Below the pieces are notes generated by a model, which was not told the origin of the DNA, ran no database searches, and was given only the letters and a program-made list of their open reading frames with translations. Position numbers and translations under genes: made by a program. 64,000 nucleotides of DNA, from positions 744,001-808,000 of the forward strand of contig RBKR01000019.1 in assembly GCA_004835665.1 (NCBI GenBank). The letters run 5' to 3'. Of the stretch, positions 23,282 through 33,059 are shown one piece after another. This DNA is from Phoma sp. XZ068. Its lineage: Eukaryota > Ascomycota > Dothideomycetes > Pleosporales > Didymellaceae. The stretch's first letter is position 1. Every line of letters starts with the position of its first letter.

Positions 23282-24537
23282 TCACGCCCAGTAAATCGTT
23301 CCGTCCATTATCCGTCTCGCCGTTCGGAACACTGTTGCATTCTTCACGCCACCATCCGCATCAAAGTTTGCTCCAACAAGGAGCTTCCCACTATTGTGAC
23401 CGATGCTCACTCCATCTGGACTGACAGGACTCTTTGAAGTGCACTGATTGACAGTAGACCCCTCCAGGCGCGATGCTGCTGCAAGCGCCATAGCGACTGT
23501 GATTGGAACTGCACGATGCGGCTGCCCAACAGAGATGGCGCGTACGAGAACATCACAATCGCGCTCGCTCACTTCTTGACCAGAGACCAGTTTGTGTGAG
23601 TATGGGGCTGACACAATCGCGACCTTTGGTATCGATCCAGGTGTCGAAGCTAGATCCTTCGAAATTCCCATTGCCACACCGGCTTGTCGGCGGATCGAGT
23701 CCAGACGCTTGAGCAATGTAGGATGAGCGTCAATTGCATCTGCCAGGATACCACCCTCGACACCAAGGTCTGATGCCTTGACAAAGACGCAGGGGTTTCC
23801 TACATCAATACATGTTGCCGAAATCCCGTCAAATTCGTTAACAACCTGCCCTGTGGGAAGGGTTTTGCCAGTCTTTGAGCCTCTATCTCAGATCAGCATC
23901 CGCAGAAATGGTCTCGTCCCCCGTATACGTACGCTGGGTTCAGGAATGCCAATTCGATCTTTGCGCCAGTTCCAGCGACGCCATCGATGGCGAAATCTCC
24001 AGTCACTTGAGCCTCACCATCTTCCACCGGGAACTGTGAGTGGATGATCTTTCCAGTGTTGGTGTTGTGGATTCGAACGGTCGCACTTGACCCTTCTGTG
24101 GTGACTAGTCCGGCGTCGACTGCGTAAGGACCAATGGCAGCGATCATGTTCCCGCAGTTGCTGGAGAAGTCGACCTCAGGTTTTGTGACGCCAATTGCCG
24201 CAAACGTGTAGTCAACGTCTGCATCATCTCTCTCAGACTTGCCGACGACGCAGACCTTCGATAAGCTGGAGACTCCACCACCCATACCATCGAGCTGTCG
24301 ACCGTTTGAATCAGGCGAGTTGATCACCCCACGGAAAATGTCTGGCCATGACTGCTTATCTTTTGGCAGATGTTCATTCTTGAAAATGACCGCCCGTGAT
24401 GTGCCGCCTCTGTAGTATGCGGCAGGCAGTGCCTTCTGTGCTCCTCGATGCACAGGTGAGAGATGGAATTGACGGTGTTGCAGACGAGTTGCGTCCAGCG
24501 CCTTGTTAGCAACCGTGCTCCTTCGGAAGACTTGCAT
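23282..24537 (-). CDS. PrpF-family isomerase (oxalomesaconate tautomerase / aconitate isomerase-like)
   Basis: Two exons (24537-23933, 23882-23282) with a 50-nt intron give 401 residues. The product is a PrpF/DUF453 protein, a two-lobed diaminopimelate-epimerase-like fold. Typical motifs are AAYYRGGTSRAVIF near residue 45, QLDGMGGGVSSLSKV, SSNCGNMIAAIGPYAVD and, near the C-terminus, SIGHNSGKLLVGA. Relatives include bacterial GalD and LigU (oxalomesaconate isomerisation), PrpF (methylaconitate) and Ustilago Adi1 (cis- to trans-aconitate). I chose the ATG at 24537 because the next 35 residues are Arg-rich with a single acidic residue, like a mitochondrial presequence, and because the upstream ATG (24648) would place a regulatory palindrome (24623-24634) inside the coding region. 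Confidence 0.85.
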
Positions 24538-24622
24538 TTTGTAGAAGAACAGAACCAGACGGCCAAAATACCAGGTCCTGAGATTGATATACCATGCATC
24601 CTTAAGTTCGACTAAGGAATTG

Positions 24623-24634
24623 CGGATGCATCCG
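24623..24634. promoter_or_regulatory. CGG-N6-CCG palindrome, PrpF-like gene promoter
   Basis: CGGATGCATCCG, extended to a 14-nt perfect palindrome (GCGGATGCATCCGC, 24622-24635), 86 bp upstream of the chosen ATG of the PrpF-like gene. The form CGG-N6-CCG is the inverted repeat bound by Zn2Cys6 dimers such as Ppr1 and UaY. It is shared with the other promoters of the cluster. Confidence 0.7.
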
Positions 24635-24805
24635 CCGCGGATAGCCAATCACAACCCATACCCCTTCCTCGGCCGATGTCGGCCTTCCTTCGGCTGGGGC
24701 ATCACAAGCACAGAAGAGTGTAGGGCTGGACATGAAGCATAAGATAAGTACGACTAATCGTTTAAGTATTATGTTTTGTCTAGGGCACATTGGGTTCCCG
24801 GAATT

Positions 24806-25810
24806 CTACGCATACACCTTCCCTGGAGTATCGACCATCATGCGTTTCCAAACACGAGGACCAACCCATTTGCGTATGTTCTGAAGGACAGCAGTATCAT
24901 CAACCACTCTGAACTTCTCCGGGATAAACTTGTTTTCCTCCGTTCTGTTCGCTCCCGATCCTGTGTGCGGCCAGTCTGACGCCCAAATTAGACGATCTGG
25001 GACCTCCTTAGCGAATTCCTTGATCAGCGGCTCGAGATCATCATATCCTCCAGACGTGAGCTTGGAAGACCGGTAGAATCCAGATACTTTGATGTACACA
25101 TGACCAGCTTTAGCGAGCGACAAGAGTGACTTGTAGCCAGGCTGCTCAGTCACCGAAGTCACATTGGCAGGCAGAGCCGATGTGCCCTTCATACCACCTT
25201 GGTGATCCGCAATAACAGGAAGTGGCAAGTCCTTGATAGTATCGTAGATGTCTGCGCTGGAGTCAGTATCTTGTCTAGGCAAATGCCACGTTCGATACTT
25301 ACAGTCCCAATCTTCCCCCGAGATGAAAAGCTGGCATTTCCAGTTCTTGTACGCCTTGACCCGCGCTGCGGTACCCTTGATCCTGGCTTCGAGGGCCTCG
25401 TAGTCGGTGCCGCTCTTTGATGCTTCTGTATTGATGCGGAAGCCGCGCACTCCCAAGTTGTTCCATTGTTTCAATTGCTCATCGGTGACCTTCGTCTCGT
25501 TGAACACTGTAATTGCGCGTACTCTCCTTTGTTTGCCAGCATCGCAACTTGAGTGATTCTTCAGAAGATCGATGACCAGAGAGTTATCGGTTCCGTAGGG
25601 CGAGGGCTGGACAATAACTAGGTTCTGTGGTGTGTGCGAAACAGTCAGATTGCTGTTGAACGCAAGTAGCTGATTGTACGTGGCCGTATCTGGAGTGTAT
25701 GCTCGTGTCTCCGAATAGGGGAATTTAGATGGCTCAAAGACATGCACGTGTGTGTCCCACGAGTTCAGAGGCAGGTGCCAGTCCACAATTGGCTTTGCTG
25801 TTTCGGCCAT
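24806..25810 (-). CDS. LigI-type amidohydrolase (2-pyrone-4,6-dicarboxylate lactonase-like)
   Basis: Exons 25810-25303 and 25251-24806 with a 51-nt intron give 317 residues. The intron length is a multiple of three, so unspliced RNA also stays open, but strong GTAAGT, ACTGACT and GCGCAG signals, plus a better fit of the spliced GEDWDYIYDTIKDLP to the family, favour splicing. This is an Amidohydrolase_2 TIM barrel: DTHVHVFEP near residue 20, GVRGFRINTE, PVIADHQGG, KVSGFYR and the C-terminal catalytic Asp in IWASDWPHT. The last matches the Asp that activates water in LigI, which opens the PDC lactone ring in protocatechuate 4,5-cleavage. Other lactones are possible substrates. No targeting signal. 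Confidence 0.85.
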   Translation of the reverse strand: MAETAKPIVDWHLPLNSWDTHVHVFEPSKFPYSETRAYTPDTATYNQLLAFNSNLTVSHTPQNLVIVQPSPYGTDNSLVIDLLKNHSSCDAGKQRRVRAITVFNETKVTDEQLKQWNNLGVRGFRINTEASKSGTDYEALEARIKGTAARVKAYKNWKCQLFISGEDWDCKYRTWHLPRQDTDSSADIYDTIKDLPLPVIADHQGGMKGTSALPANVTSVTEQPGYKSLLSLAKAGHVYIKVSGFYRSSKLTSGGYDDLEPLIKEFAKEVPDRLIWASDWPHTGSGANRTEENKFIPEKFRVVDDTAVLQNIRKWVGPRVWKRMMVDTPGKVYA

Positions 25811-26066
25811 GATGCTTCAAGAATGTGTCTTAGCTGTTGCTCAAGATTGTTGATGGTCGAAAACTTAGACGGCAAGGTGTGAGACTTACCTCAAACTTGG
25901 AAATGTTACGTGCGGAAAACGTGCAACGACTGCCATGCTGGGTTTGGCTATCAGGAGTATTAACTGGATCCGGATAATCGCGAAACATATTCTTCAAGTA
26001 TGATTGCTCGGTGCTCTAGTGTGGGGAAACAATTGCGGAGATTGTGGGGAAAGGAACAGTCGCGAT

Positions 26067-26078
26067 CGGATGCATCCG
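26067..26078. promoter_or_regulatory. CGG-N6-CCG palindrome, amidohydrolase promoter
   Basis: CGGATGCATCCG, identical to the site at 24623-24634, about 257 bp upstream of the amidohydrolase ATG. A second, weaker site follows 45 bp further upstream. Confidence 0.7.
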
Positions 26079-26122
26079 CAAGTACCAACACAGCGAAGAG
26101 GCATGGCTCACATCACAACATG

Positions 26123-26134
26123 CGGATGAAGCCG
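26123..26134. promoter_or_regulatory. Weaker CGG-N6-CCG site, amidohydrolase promoter
   Basis: CGGATGAAGCCG keeps the CGG and CCG half-sites and the 6-nt spacing but loses the symmetric spacer. It lies about 313 bp upstream of the amidohydrolase ATG and may act with the perfect site nearby. Confidence 0.4.
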
Positions 26135-26629
26135 CAACAATTTCCCGGCGACGCTAGAGCCAAGCCTTGATGTTGCGGATGGCATCAAGTGACCTGTATT
26201 CCAAGTTGTTTGGCGGTCTTGGAGGCGATGAAAGTAGTCTCTTGATCCGAGATGAGTGATGCACCTGCGAACTCGACAATGGAAGCAAGGGGGAAAGTTA
26301 CACCAGGCGAGAGAGGGCTATGGCAAGAATGTTTTAAATGTTAGAGCCTCTAAAATTTGATAGTACATGGAACTATGTCAGGGCATTGAAGGTGCATTAT
26401 TGAGCGATAAAACGATCAAAGTAATATCTAGAATATTTGACTCTCATAAGGAATGCTTTTCCCTGAGACGCAGCATATCCTCGCTATAATTTTACCCTCC
26501 AGCCCAGCCCAAATGCCTTTGTGAAATCAAACACGCTCGATTTGCGAGACTGGGCTCTTGGAGTCTGTACTGGTCGAGCTACATTCCGTCAGCAACGAAT
26601 ACAAGGGCTAGATACAGAAGATTCTAGAC

Positions 26630-28344
26630 CTACTTTCCAGATTCTTCGTCGAGCTTGCTGCTCGGTGCAGTGACGGCGACTTTCCTCATCATGTACCATG
26701 GGTTCTCGAACAGCGCGTCCATGTTCTCCAAGGCACGTCCGGCGGTTTCGGGAACCATGATGTAGGAGTAGACTATGGCGATCAGACACCATGCGACGAA
26801 GAAGACGAATGCGCCCCATTGGTTCATCGAGTTGAGGAGGGAGGGTGTGGCTTTTGTGATGGCGAAGTAGAACAGCCAGTGGAATCCCTGGATGGTGTTA
26901 GGAATGAGTAGGGAAACACGGGACGATGGAAAGTACCTGAGAAAGAGCACCGCCGAACGATCGGATACGGTTGGGCCATAGCTCAGCGCCGAAGAGATAT
27001 GGCAGAGTGTACAGACCTTCACACGTTAGCTTTCGAACACGAAGTGAGGTGGAAGTCAAGTCTACTTACCAACCGCCCAGCCGAAAGCATGGATGTAGAT
27101 CACGCCAATGGCCATGTCTGAAGCACCCTTTGGCATGCTCTCCTCGTTGCGTACGAAGAAGAACAGATAGCCGGCGAGGTAGCTGTGGCAGATTGCCTGT
27201 ACAGTAACACCTGTGAACATAGATTTCCTTCGACCCAGCGCATCCACGAAGAACAACGATGCCGCAATGCAGCAGACCAGCTTAGCCAACGCATACAAAC
27301 CCGATGCATACACCTTGACACTAGTGGACTTGACACCAATGATGCCGAAGATCTCGGGGAGATAGTTGGTGACGGAGTTTGCGCCCGAGAACTGCGCGAG
27401 GATGTATGCAATGACGGTAAGCTGGACGCGGCGCAGATTCGAGCGCACGCAGAAGGTCTCGCGGATGATGGCGCCGTAGCCGGCGTCGCCAAACTCGGAC
27501 TGTTCGCGTGAAAGCTGCGTCGTCATCATCGCCCACTCGTTGACTAGGAAGGGGTCGTCGCTGCGTAGGCCGCGCAGGGTTGTCAGAGTCTTGAGAGCCT
27601 CGTCGTTGCGGCCGCGCAGGCAGAGCCATCTCGGCGACTCGTGGAGGAAGAAGGACATGATGATGCCGATGGCAGGCACGAAGCACTGCACGAAGAATGG
27701 TACTTGGTATTGGAGGTTCTTGGAAGCCTTGATGTGCGAGTTGCATCCAAAGACGACGAAGATTCCAACCATCTGTGACGAAAGCATGCAGACGTTGAAC
27801 CAAAGCGTCATCAGTCCGCGTGTCGTGGCTGGTGCAATTTCAACGATCGCCATGGGTCCGATCACAGTGAGGGCACCAATACCAGCGCCAGCAACGAGGC
27901 GACCAACATAGAGGGCAGGGAGACTACCGTAAGAGAAGGTCTCGATGAGGTTGCCCACCGCGTAGATGGCCATGTATAGCCGGTATGACCAGATTCGACC
28001 GAGCCTATCGTTGAGGAAGAACGACAGCAGCGCTCCAATGCCAGCCGTGAGGTTAACAAAGGATACGATGTTTGATATCTGGACCGGGTTCCCCTTGGGC
28101 GTGATACCAAACTCTCGCTGAAAACTCTTGAGCTGGGTGACTGATGCTGTTGTGCCTTCATCCCATCCTGAAAATAGTGTCAGTGAGACCCGGTCATAGC
28201 GGGCGATGTGAACGTACCTTTCGGCATGCCGCTGAGGGCATACATGACCACCGTCAGGATGAGCTGGTGGTTGAATATCCCAGAGGGAGACTGCTTGATA
28301 GCCCTGACATACTTTGCGAACGGCGAGTTTGAAAAGACACCCAT
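26630..28344 (-). CDS. MFS transporter of the sugar/quinate porter family
   Basis: Four exons (28344-28218, 28167-27070, 27016-26937, 26887-26630) give 520 residues with about 12 membrane segments. Sugar-porter signatures are present: DRLGRIWSYR between TM2 and TM3, HESPRWLCLRGR after TM6, DALGRRKSMF between TM8 and TM9, and PETAGRALENMD after TM12. The start MGVFSNSPFAKYV resembles fungal hexose, quinate and related carboxylate porters. It probably works at the plasma membrane by proton symport. Family membership does not fix the substrate; the surrounding enzymes suggest an organic acid or a lactone precursor. Its promoter holds two cluster-type palindromes. Confidence 0.9.
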
Positions 28345-28586
28345 GATGGATCCCGTACGACACAGTGTTGATCGAACAAAAAGTGCGAGATCCTCTGAGT
28401 CCAGTCCAGACCAAAGCATACAAAGACAGGTCTTATAAGACCAGTGCAGGCCTATCTCCCAGTTTCACTTATTCCGATCACGTGGGGGAACTCCATCTGG
28501 GGATTGTGGGGAAACCCGGTACTCGCTGGATAATGCGCGCTTCACGGAGGTTGGTGGCACGGATGGTTGCGACGGCTGCGCTTGAT

Positions 28587-28598
28587 CGGATACATCCG
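28587..28598. promoter_or_regulatory. CGG-N6-CCG palindrome, MFS transporter promoter
   Basis: CGGATACATCCG inside the longer near-palindrome ATCGGATACATCCGAT (28585-28600), about 243 bp upstream of the transporter ATG. Confidence 0.7.
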
Positions 28599-28696
28599 AT
28601 GAAATAACGAACCAATCAATCGCACGTCTAATCAGCACACCTTTCGCCACCAATGAAGTGTGGAACCATGTAAAGATCTGGTCTGAGGAGATCGTT

Positions 28697-28708
28697 CGGA
28701 TACATCCT
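28697..28708. promoter_or_regulatory. Near-copy of the cluster palindrome, MFS promoter
   Basis: CGGATACATCCT differs from the preceding site only in the last base, which breaks one half-site. It lies about 353 bp upstream of the transporter ATG. Confidence 0.45.
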
Positions 28709-28937
28709 AAGATGGCACAACAGATGCGCGGACACTATGCTTGGCCACAGAATCACGCTTGGCTTCAGGTCAGACTTGAGCAAGTTGATAGATATCGGAC
28801 CAAGCGAGCGGTTAATATATTGCGGTATATACACAAGCAAGATTCGGAAAGCAGTCAATGGTAAAATCTTTCAGTGATCGTATAAAATGCTCTAAATAAT
28901 GATATATAACATGCAACAAGAGAACTTGAATGAATTA

Positions 28938-31538
28938 TCACACGTTCACCGCATGCACACTAGCCTCACCCACATCTCCCTGAGCCATCAAATTCAATGC
29001 ACTCCCCGCCCTAAAATACCCAATCTGTTCCTCATTAAACGTATGATCCAACGCCGTACTCCACGTCTGTCCGTCGGCCTTTGTGACGAGCATCTCGATC
29101 GGTCTATCGGGACTTAATCCTGTCAACCCCCTCAGGCTGATCCTGTCCGTCGCTTCGATCCGATCATAGGCGCTAGTGTCGGCAAAAGTCAGAGGCAGCA
29201 TGCCCTGCTTCTTGAGGTTTGACTCGTGGATGCGAGCGAATGACTTTGCGATAATGGCGACGCCGTTCAGGAAGCGTGGTTGCAGAGCTGCGTGCTCTCT
29301 GGAGGAACCTTCGCCGTAGTTGTGTTCGGCGATGACGACCCATTGTTGGCCTCGACTTTTGTAGTCGCGTGCGGTCTCTGGAACGCCATCGTACTTTCCT
29401 GTGAAGATGTTGCGTACCGAGTTGACCTTCTTGTTCTCAGCGTTGACAGCCCCGATGAGCGTGTTGTTGGAGATGTTCTCCAGATGGCCGCGATACCTGA
29501 ACCACGGGCCGGCGGGTGTGATGTGGTCGGTTGTGCATTTGCCTTCTACTTTGATGAGAATTGCCAAATCGTTGTAGTCGTGCCCAGCCCAGGCATCGAA
29601 TGGGTGGAGGCGTTGTATCCGGTCGGAGGTGGGCGAGATATCCACGTGCAATTGTGAACGCTCGGCGGGTGGAGCGATGTAGCCGGTATCTGCTTCTTCG
29701 TAGCCGGCAGAAGGCAGGTCTATCGATGGAGGAGGCTGGAATCGGAATGTGCCTGTTGGTGTACGGATTGAATCGGTGGCGGGATTGAAATCGAGATCCC
29801 CAGCAAATGTCTTTGCGATCACGGTCTCGGGTGATGTGAGAAAGATTTTTGTCGCTGGATTGCTGTCCAGCCGACCCGTGAAATTGCGGTTGTAAGAAGT
29901 GACAATGGAGTTGTCCGTACCCTGTACAACAAAATGGTTAGACGATGCTCTACCAAGTCTTGATGGGGGTTTCCATACCTTTGGAACATCTTGCCTATTC
30001 CAGGAGCCGCAGCATGGCCCACACGCGTTCGCAAGTAATGTTGTCCCTGCTTGCTCAAACACCTCAAGCACACCGGCCTTCTCAAGAGTCGCGCGCGTCG
30101 CCTCACTTCCCGGCGAAAGGTACAACGGCGCCTGAGGCTGGAGTCCAGCTTCGAGAGCTTGTTTTGCAAGATGGGCGACACGACTGATGTCCTCAAAAGA
30201 CGAATTGGTACAAGAACCAATCAAACCAGCACTGACCTTCTTTTGCCAGCCGCCTTGAGCAATCTCCTCTTTGAATTTCGAGAGCGGAATAGCATGGTCC
30301 GGAGTCGCAGGACCATTGATCGATGGCTCGAGGGTCGACAAGTCGATTTTGATGACGCGGTCGTACTCAGCACCTCGATCCGCTTCGAGAGTGTGTCGCC
30401 ATGCAGATGCAGCATTGGCTATGTCCGATCTTCCTGTCGCGGAGAGGTAGGCGCCCATCGAATCCGTGTACGGGAACATGGAGGTTGTGGCACCAGTCTC
30501 AGCACCCATGTTGGTGATCGTCGCTTGTAGACGGTTAGTACACAAAGCAATAAGCACTGAGCATCGAATAAAACTCACCCATGCCTGTGCAGGAGAGGCT
30601 TTGGATACCATCGCCAAAGTATTCGATGATGGATCCAGTCGCACCCTTCACTGTGAGTTCACCGGCCAGATGCAAGATAATATCTATCATCAGTCAGTAA
30701 AAGGCCACTACCGAGCGAATGTCATGAAATCTACCTTTCGGAGATGCCCACTTCGACAACTGTCCCGTAAGATGAACTCCAATGACCTTCGGCGTCTTCA
30801 ACTCCCAAGCCAATCCAGACATCACATCCACTGCATCAGCGCCACCAACTCCAATGGCAGCCATACCAAGACCTCCAGCGTTTGGCGTATGCGAATCAGT
30901 ACCAATCATAAGACCGCCTGGATACGCGTAATTCTCCAGCACGATCTGGTGAATAATACCCGCACCGGGTTTCCAGAAGCCTGCACCATATCGCTTACAA
31001 ACGCTTTCGAGGAACCGGTACACCTCCTCATTATCGGCTGTCGCAGTCGCCAGATCAGCGGTATGGCCGTCTTTGGCGACAATCAGATGGTCGCAGTGGA
31101 TTGTGGTCGGGACCCTGACAGTGTCGAGGCCAGCCGACATGAACTGTATGAGTGCCATTTGCGCAGTGGCATCCTGACATGCGATTCTTGTGGGACGAAG
31201 TTTCAAGTAAGACTCGCCGCGGCGGATGTCAGCGTCGTCTATGTTATCCAGGTGCCCGTAGACAATCTTCTCGGAGAAGGTGAGAGGTCTCCGTAATCTG
31301 CGTGAACCCAGATCAGCAGACTGAAATATGAAGAGGGCGGGTTCAATGCATACCGTTCCTGAACCTGTTTGAGCTTTGAATCAAGGACAGAGTAATCAAT
31401 AAATCTGTCTGACTCGAAGCGACTCATGCGCGCACGAGGTTGTGAGGAGGCCAATGATGCCATGGCCGCCTTTGACACTCTCATTGCCTGCCTCGACACG
31501 CGCCATGGCTGTCTGCAAATCCCAAATCCAATCGCCAT
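28938..31538 (-). CDS. Aconitase-family hydratase, mitochondrial paralogue
   Basis: Five exons (31538-31354, 31297-30735, 30683-30579, 30523-29979, 29921-28938) splice to 793 residues. The fourth intron is 57 nt and in frame. About 40 N-terminal residues lack Asp/Glu and are Arg/Ser/Ala-rich (MAIGFGICRQPWRVSRQAMR), a good mitochondrial presequence. The three 4Fe-4S cysteines are present: one in GSCTNSS, two in ACGPCCGSW. Substrate motifs include GTDSHTPNAGGLGM, VTSYNRNFTGR and GEGSSREHAA. Compared with the usual mitochondrial aconitase motif CGPCIGQWDRKD, this protein reads CGPCCGSWNRQD, so it is probably a divergent paralogue, not the TCA-cycle enzyme. By context it may hydrate a tricarboxylate such as oxalomesaconate; plain aconitate activity is the alternative. 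Confidence 0.9.
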
Positions 31539-31659
31539 AACGAATACGAGTAATAAAGAAGAGGAGGATTAGACAATCGCTTGCAAACAGATGCGTGGTA
31601 GCATACACTTTATTGTGACAAGCCGGAGACAGACCGCCTCCGATTGGACGAAGCTCGTG

Positions 31660-31671
31660 CGGATGCTTCCG
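31660..31671. promoter_or_regulatory. CGG-N6-CCG site in the divergent aconitase/carrier promoter
   Basis: CGGATGCTTCCG keeps both half-sites and differs from the perfect palindrome by one spacer base. It sits near the middle of the 260-bp region shared by the aconitase-like gene (ATG at 31538, minus) and the mitochondrial carrier gene (ATG at 31799, plus), so it could serve both. Confidence 0.6.
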
Positions 31672-31798
31672 ATGGAGAAGGACCCGCCAACCGAGCTTCA
31701 GAACTTATCTGGCAGCGAGGACGAGTTTCGAATCCGGAGTCAAATCACTCGTTTCGATTCTTACAAGGTGTCAACTTGCTTACTCCTCAGAAATCAAG

Positions 31799-32928
31799 AT
31801 GGCGACAAAGGAATTCCCTGTTGCAACGCTGCCCGGTGTACGGAGCAAGACCACAGAGAAACCGGAAAGGAAATCGATCTCATGGAGGAACCTACTTGTT
31901 GGTGCTGGAATGAACATTTTCCAAGGTAAGGAAACACGGCGGCACCGGAGATTGTTGTTAAGTCGAATAGTCACCTCACTTGGGCAACCTATGGAAAACA
32001 TGAAGACATATGTGAGCTGCTCTAGTATGACCCCAGCGAACTGACAACTAACGGTAGTAGGTGTCAGCTAACCGCAACGCAACTCTCGGAGAAGCGGGCC
32101 GGGCATTGCTCGCGCGTGGCCCAATTCGAGGCTTCTATCAAGGCCTAATCCCTTGGGTAGGCAGCCAAAACCTGTACTTTGATCATGGCCACTAACGAGC
32201 TGGTAGGCGTGGCTTGAAGCTTCAACCAAAGGTGCAATCCTTATACTCACATCGACGGAGGTCTCGTACCACGCTACTCACACCTTTTCTTTAAGCCCTG
32301 CCACAGGAGCAACACTAGGTGGTGTAGCCGGAGGCGCTGCCCAATCGTACTTGACCATGGGAATGACGACTTGCATGAAGACGGTCGAAGTTACAAGGAA
32401 TAAGACTGCGATGGTAGGTGGTAGAGTTCCCGGCACACTTGAGACTTTCTTCGGTATCATTCGAACACAAGGCATTCGGGGCGTGAACAAAGGTGTCAAC
32501 GCAGTTGCTTTGCGCCAAATCACAGGATGGGCATCCCGTATGGGCATAGCCAAGGGAGCAGAAACGCCCATCCGGAAACTGCGAGGCAAGGCAGAAAGTG
32601 ACAAGCTGCAACTTGGCGAGAAGATTGCAGCGTCAACCATCGGTGGAGCTTTGAGCTGCTGGAACCAGCCATTCGAGGTAAGTCGCACTGAAAACGAGGG
32701 ATATAATGGCTCTGACAGTCGCAGGTTATTCGCGTTGATATGCAAGCGGTGAAGGCGACTCAGTCGGCAACAAAACCTACAATGGTTTCTACAGCCCAGT
32801 TGATTTGGCGGGAGAATGGCATGCGTGGATTCTTTCGAGGTGTCGTTCCACGTATTGGTGTCGCTTCGTGGGCAACCATCTGTATGGTCGGCCTAGGAGA
32901 TACGGTGAGGGAGTACTTCGCCAAATAG
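31799..32928 (+). CDS. Mitochondrial carrier of the Yhm2 (citrate/2-oxoglutarate) type
   Basis: Five exons (31799-31925, 31971-32011, 32061-32156, 32207-32677, 32725-32928) give 312 residues. It is a mitochondrial carrier family protein, with degenerate PX(D/E)XX(K/R) repeats such as LGQPMENMK and WNQPFEVIRVD. Subfamily motifs point to Yhm2, the citrate/oxoglutarate exchanger: GFYQGLIPWAWLEASTKGA, MTTCMKTVEVTRNK, GVNKGVNAVALRQIT and FFRGVVPRIGVASWATICMV. It would move a di- or tricarboxylate across the inner membrane. It is divergently transcribed from the aconitase paralogue, which suggests that the pathway runs at least partly in the matrix. Convergent with the regulator gene (131 bp between stops). 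Confidence 0.9.
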
Positions 32929-33059
32929 CTGAAATGATATACCCAGGCAGCTCAAATCTACGGCATGCTTATGTGACCTGTATATTTTGCGAAAATATCG
33001 TTGAAATCATTGATCTGTCTTCGCTTGCAGCAGCAGATGGACGAAAAACGATCGAAGTG

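Larger units (their letters stand above)
25811..26629. other. Promoter region of the amidohydrolase gene
   Basis: About 0.8 kb without a gene, between the 5' end of the amidohydrolase and the 3' end of the MFS transporter (both minus strand). It holds two CGG-N6-CCG sites (26067-26078 and 26123-26134). The rest is AT-rich toward the transporter stop. Confidence 0.5.
28345..28937. other. Promoter region of the MFS gene and 3' end of the aconitase-like gene
   Basis: About 0.6 kb without a gene. It contains two copies of the cluster palindrome (28587-28598 and 28697-28708). The AT-rich right end (28800-28937) is probably the aconitase gene 3' UTR. Confidence 0.5.
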
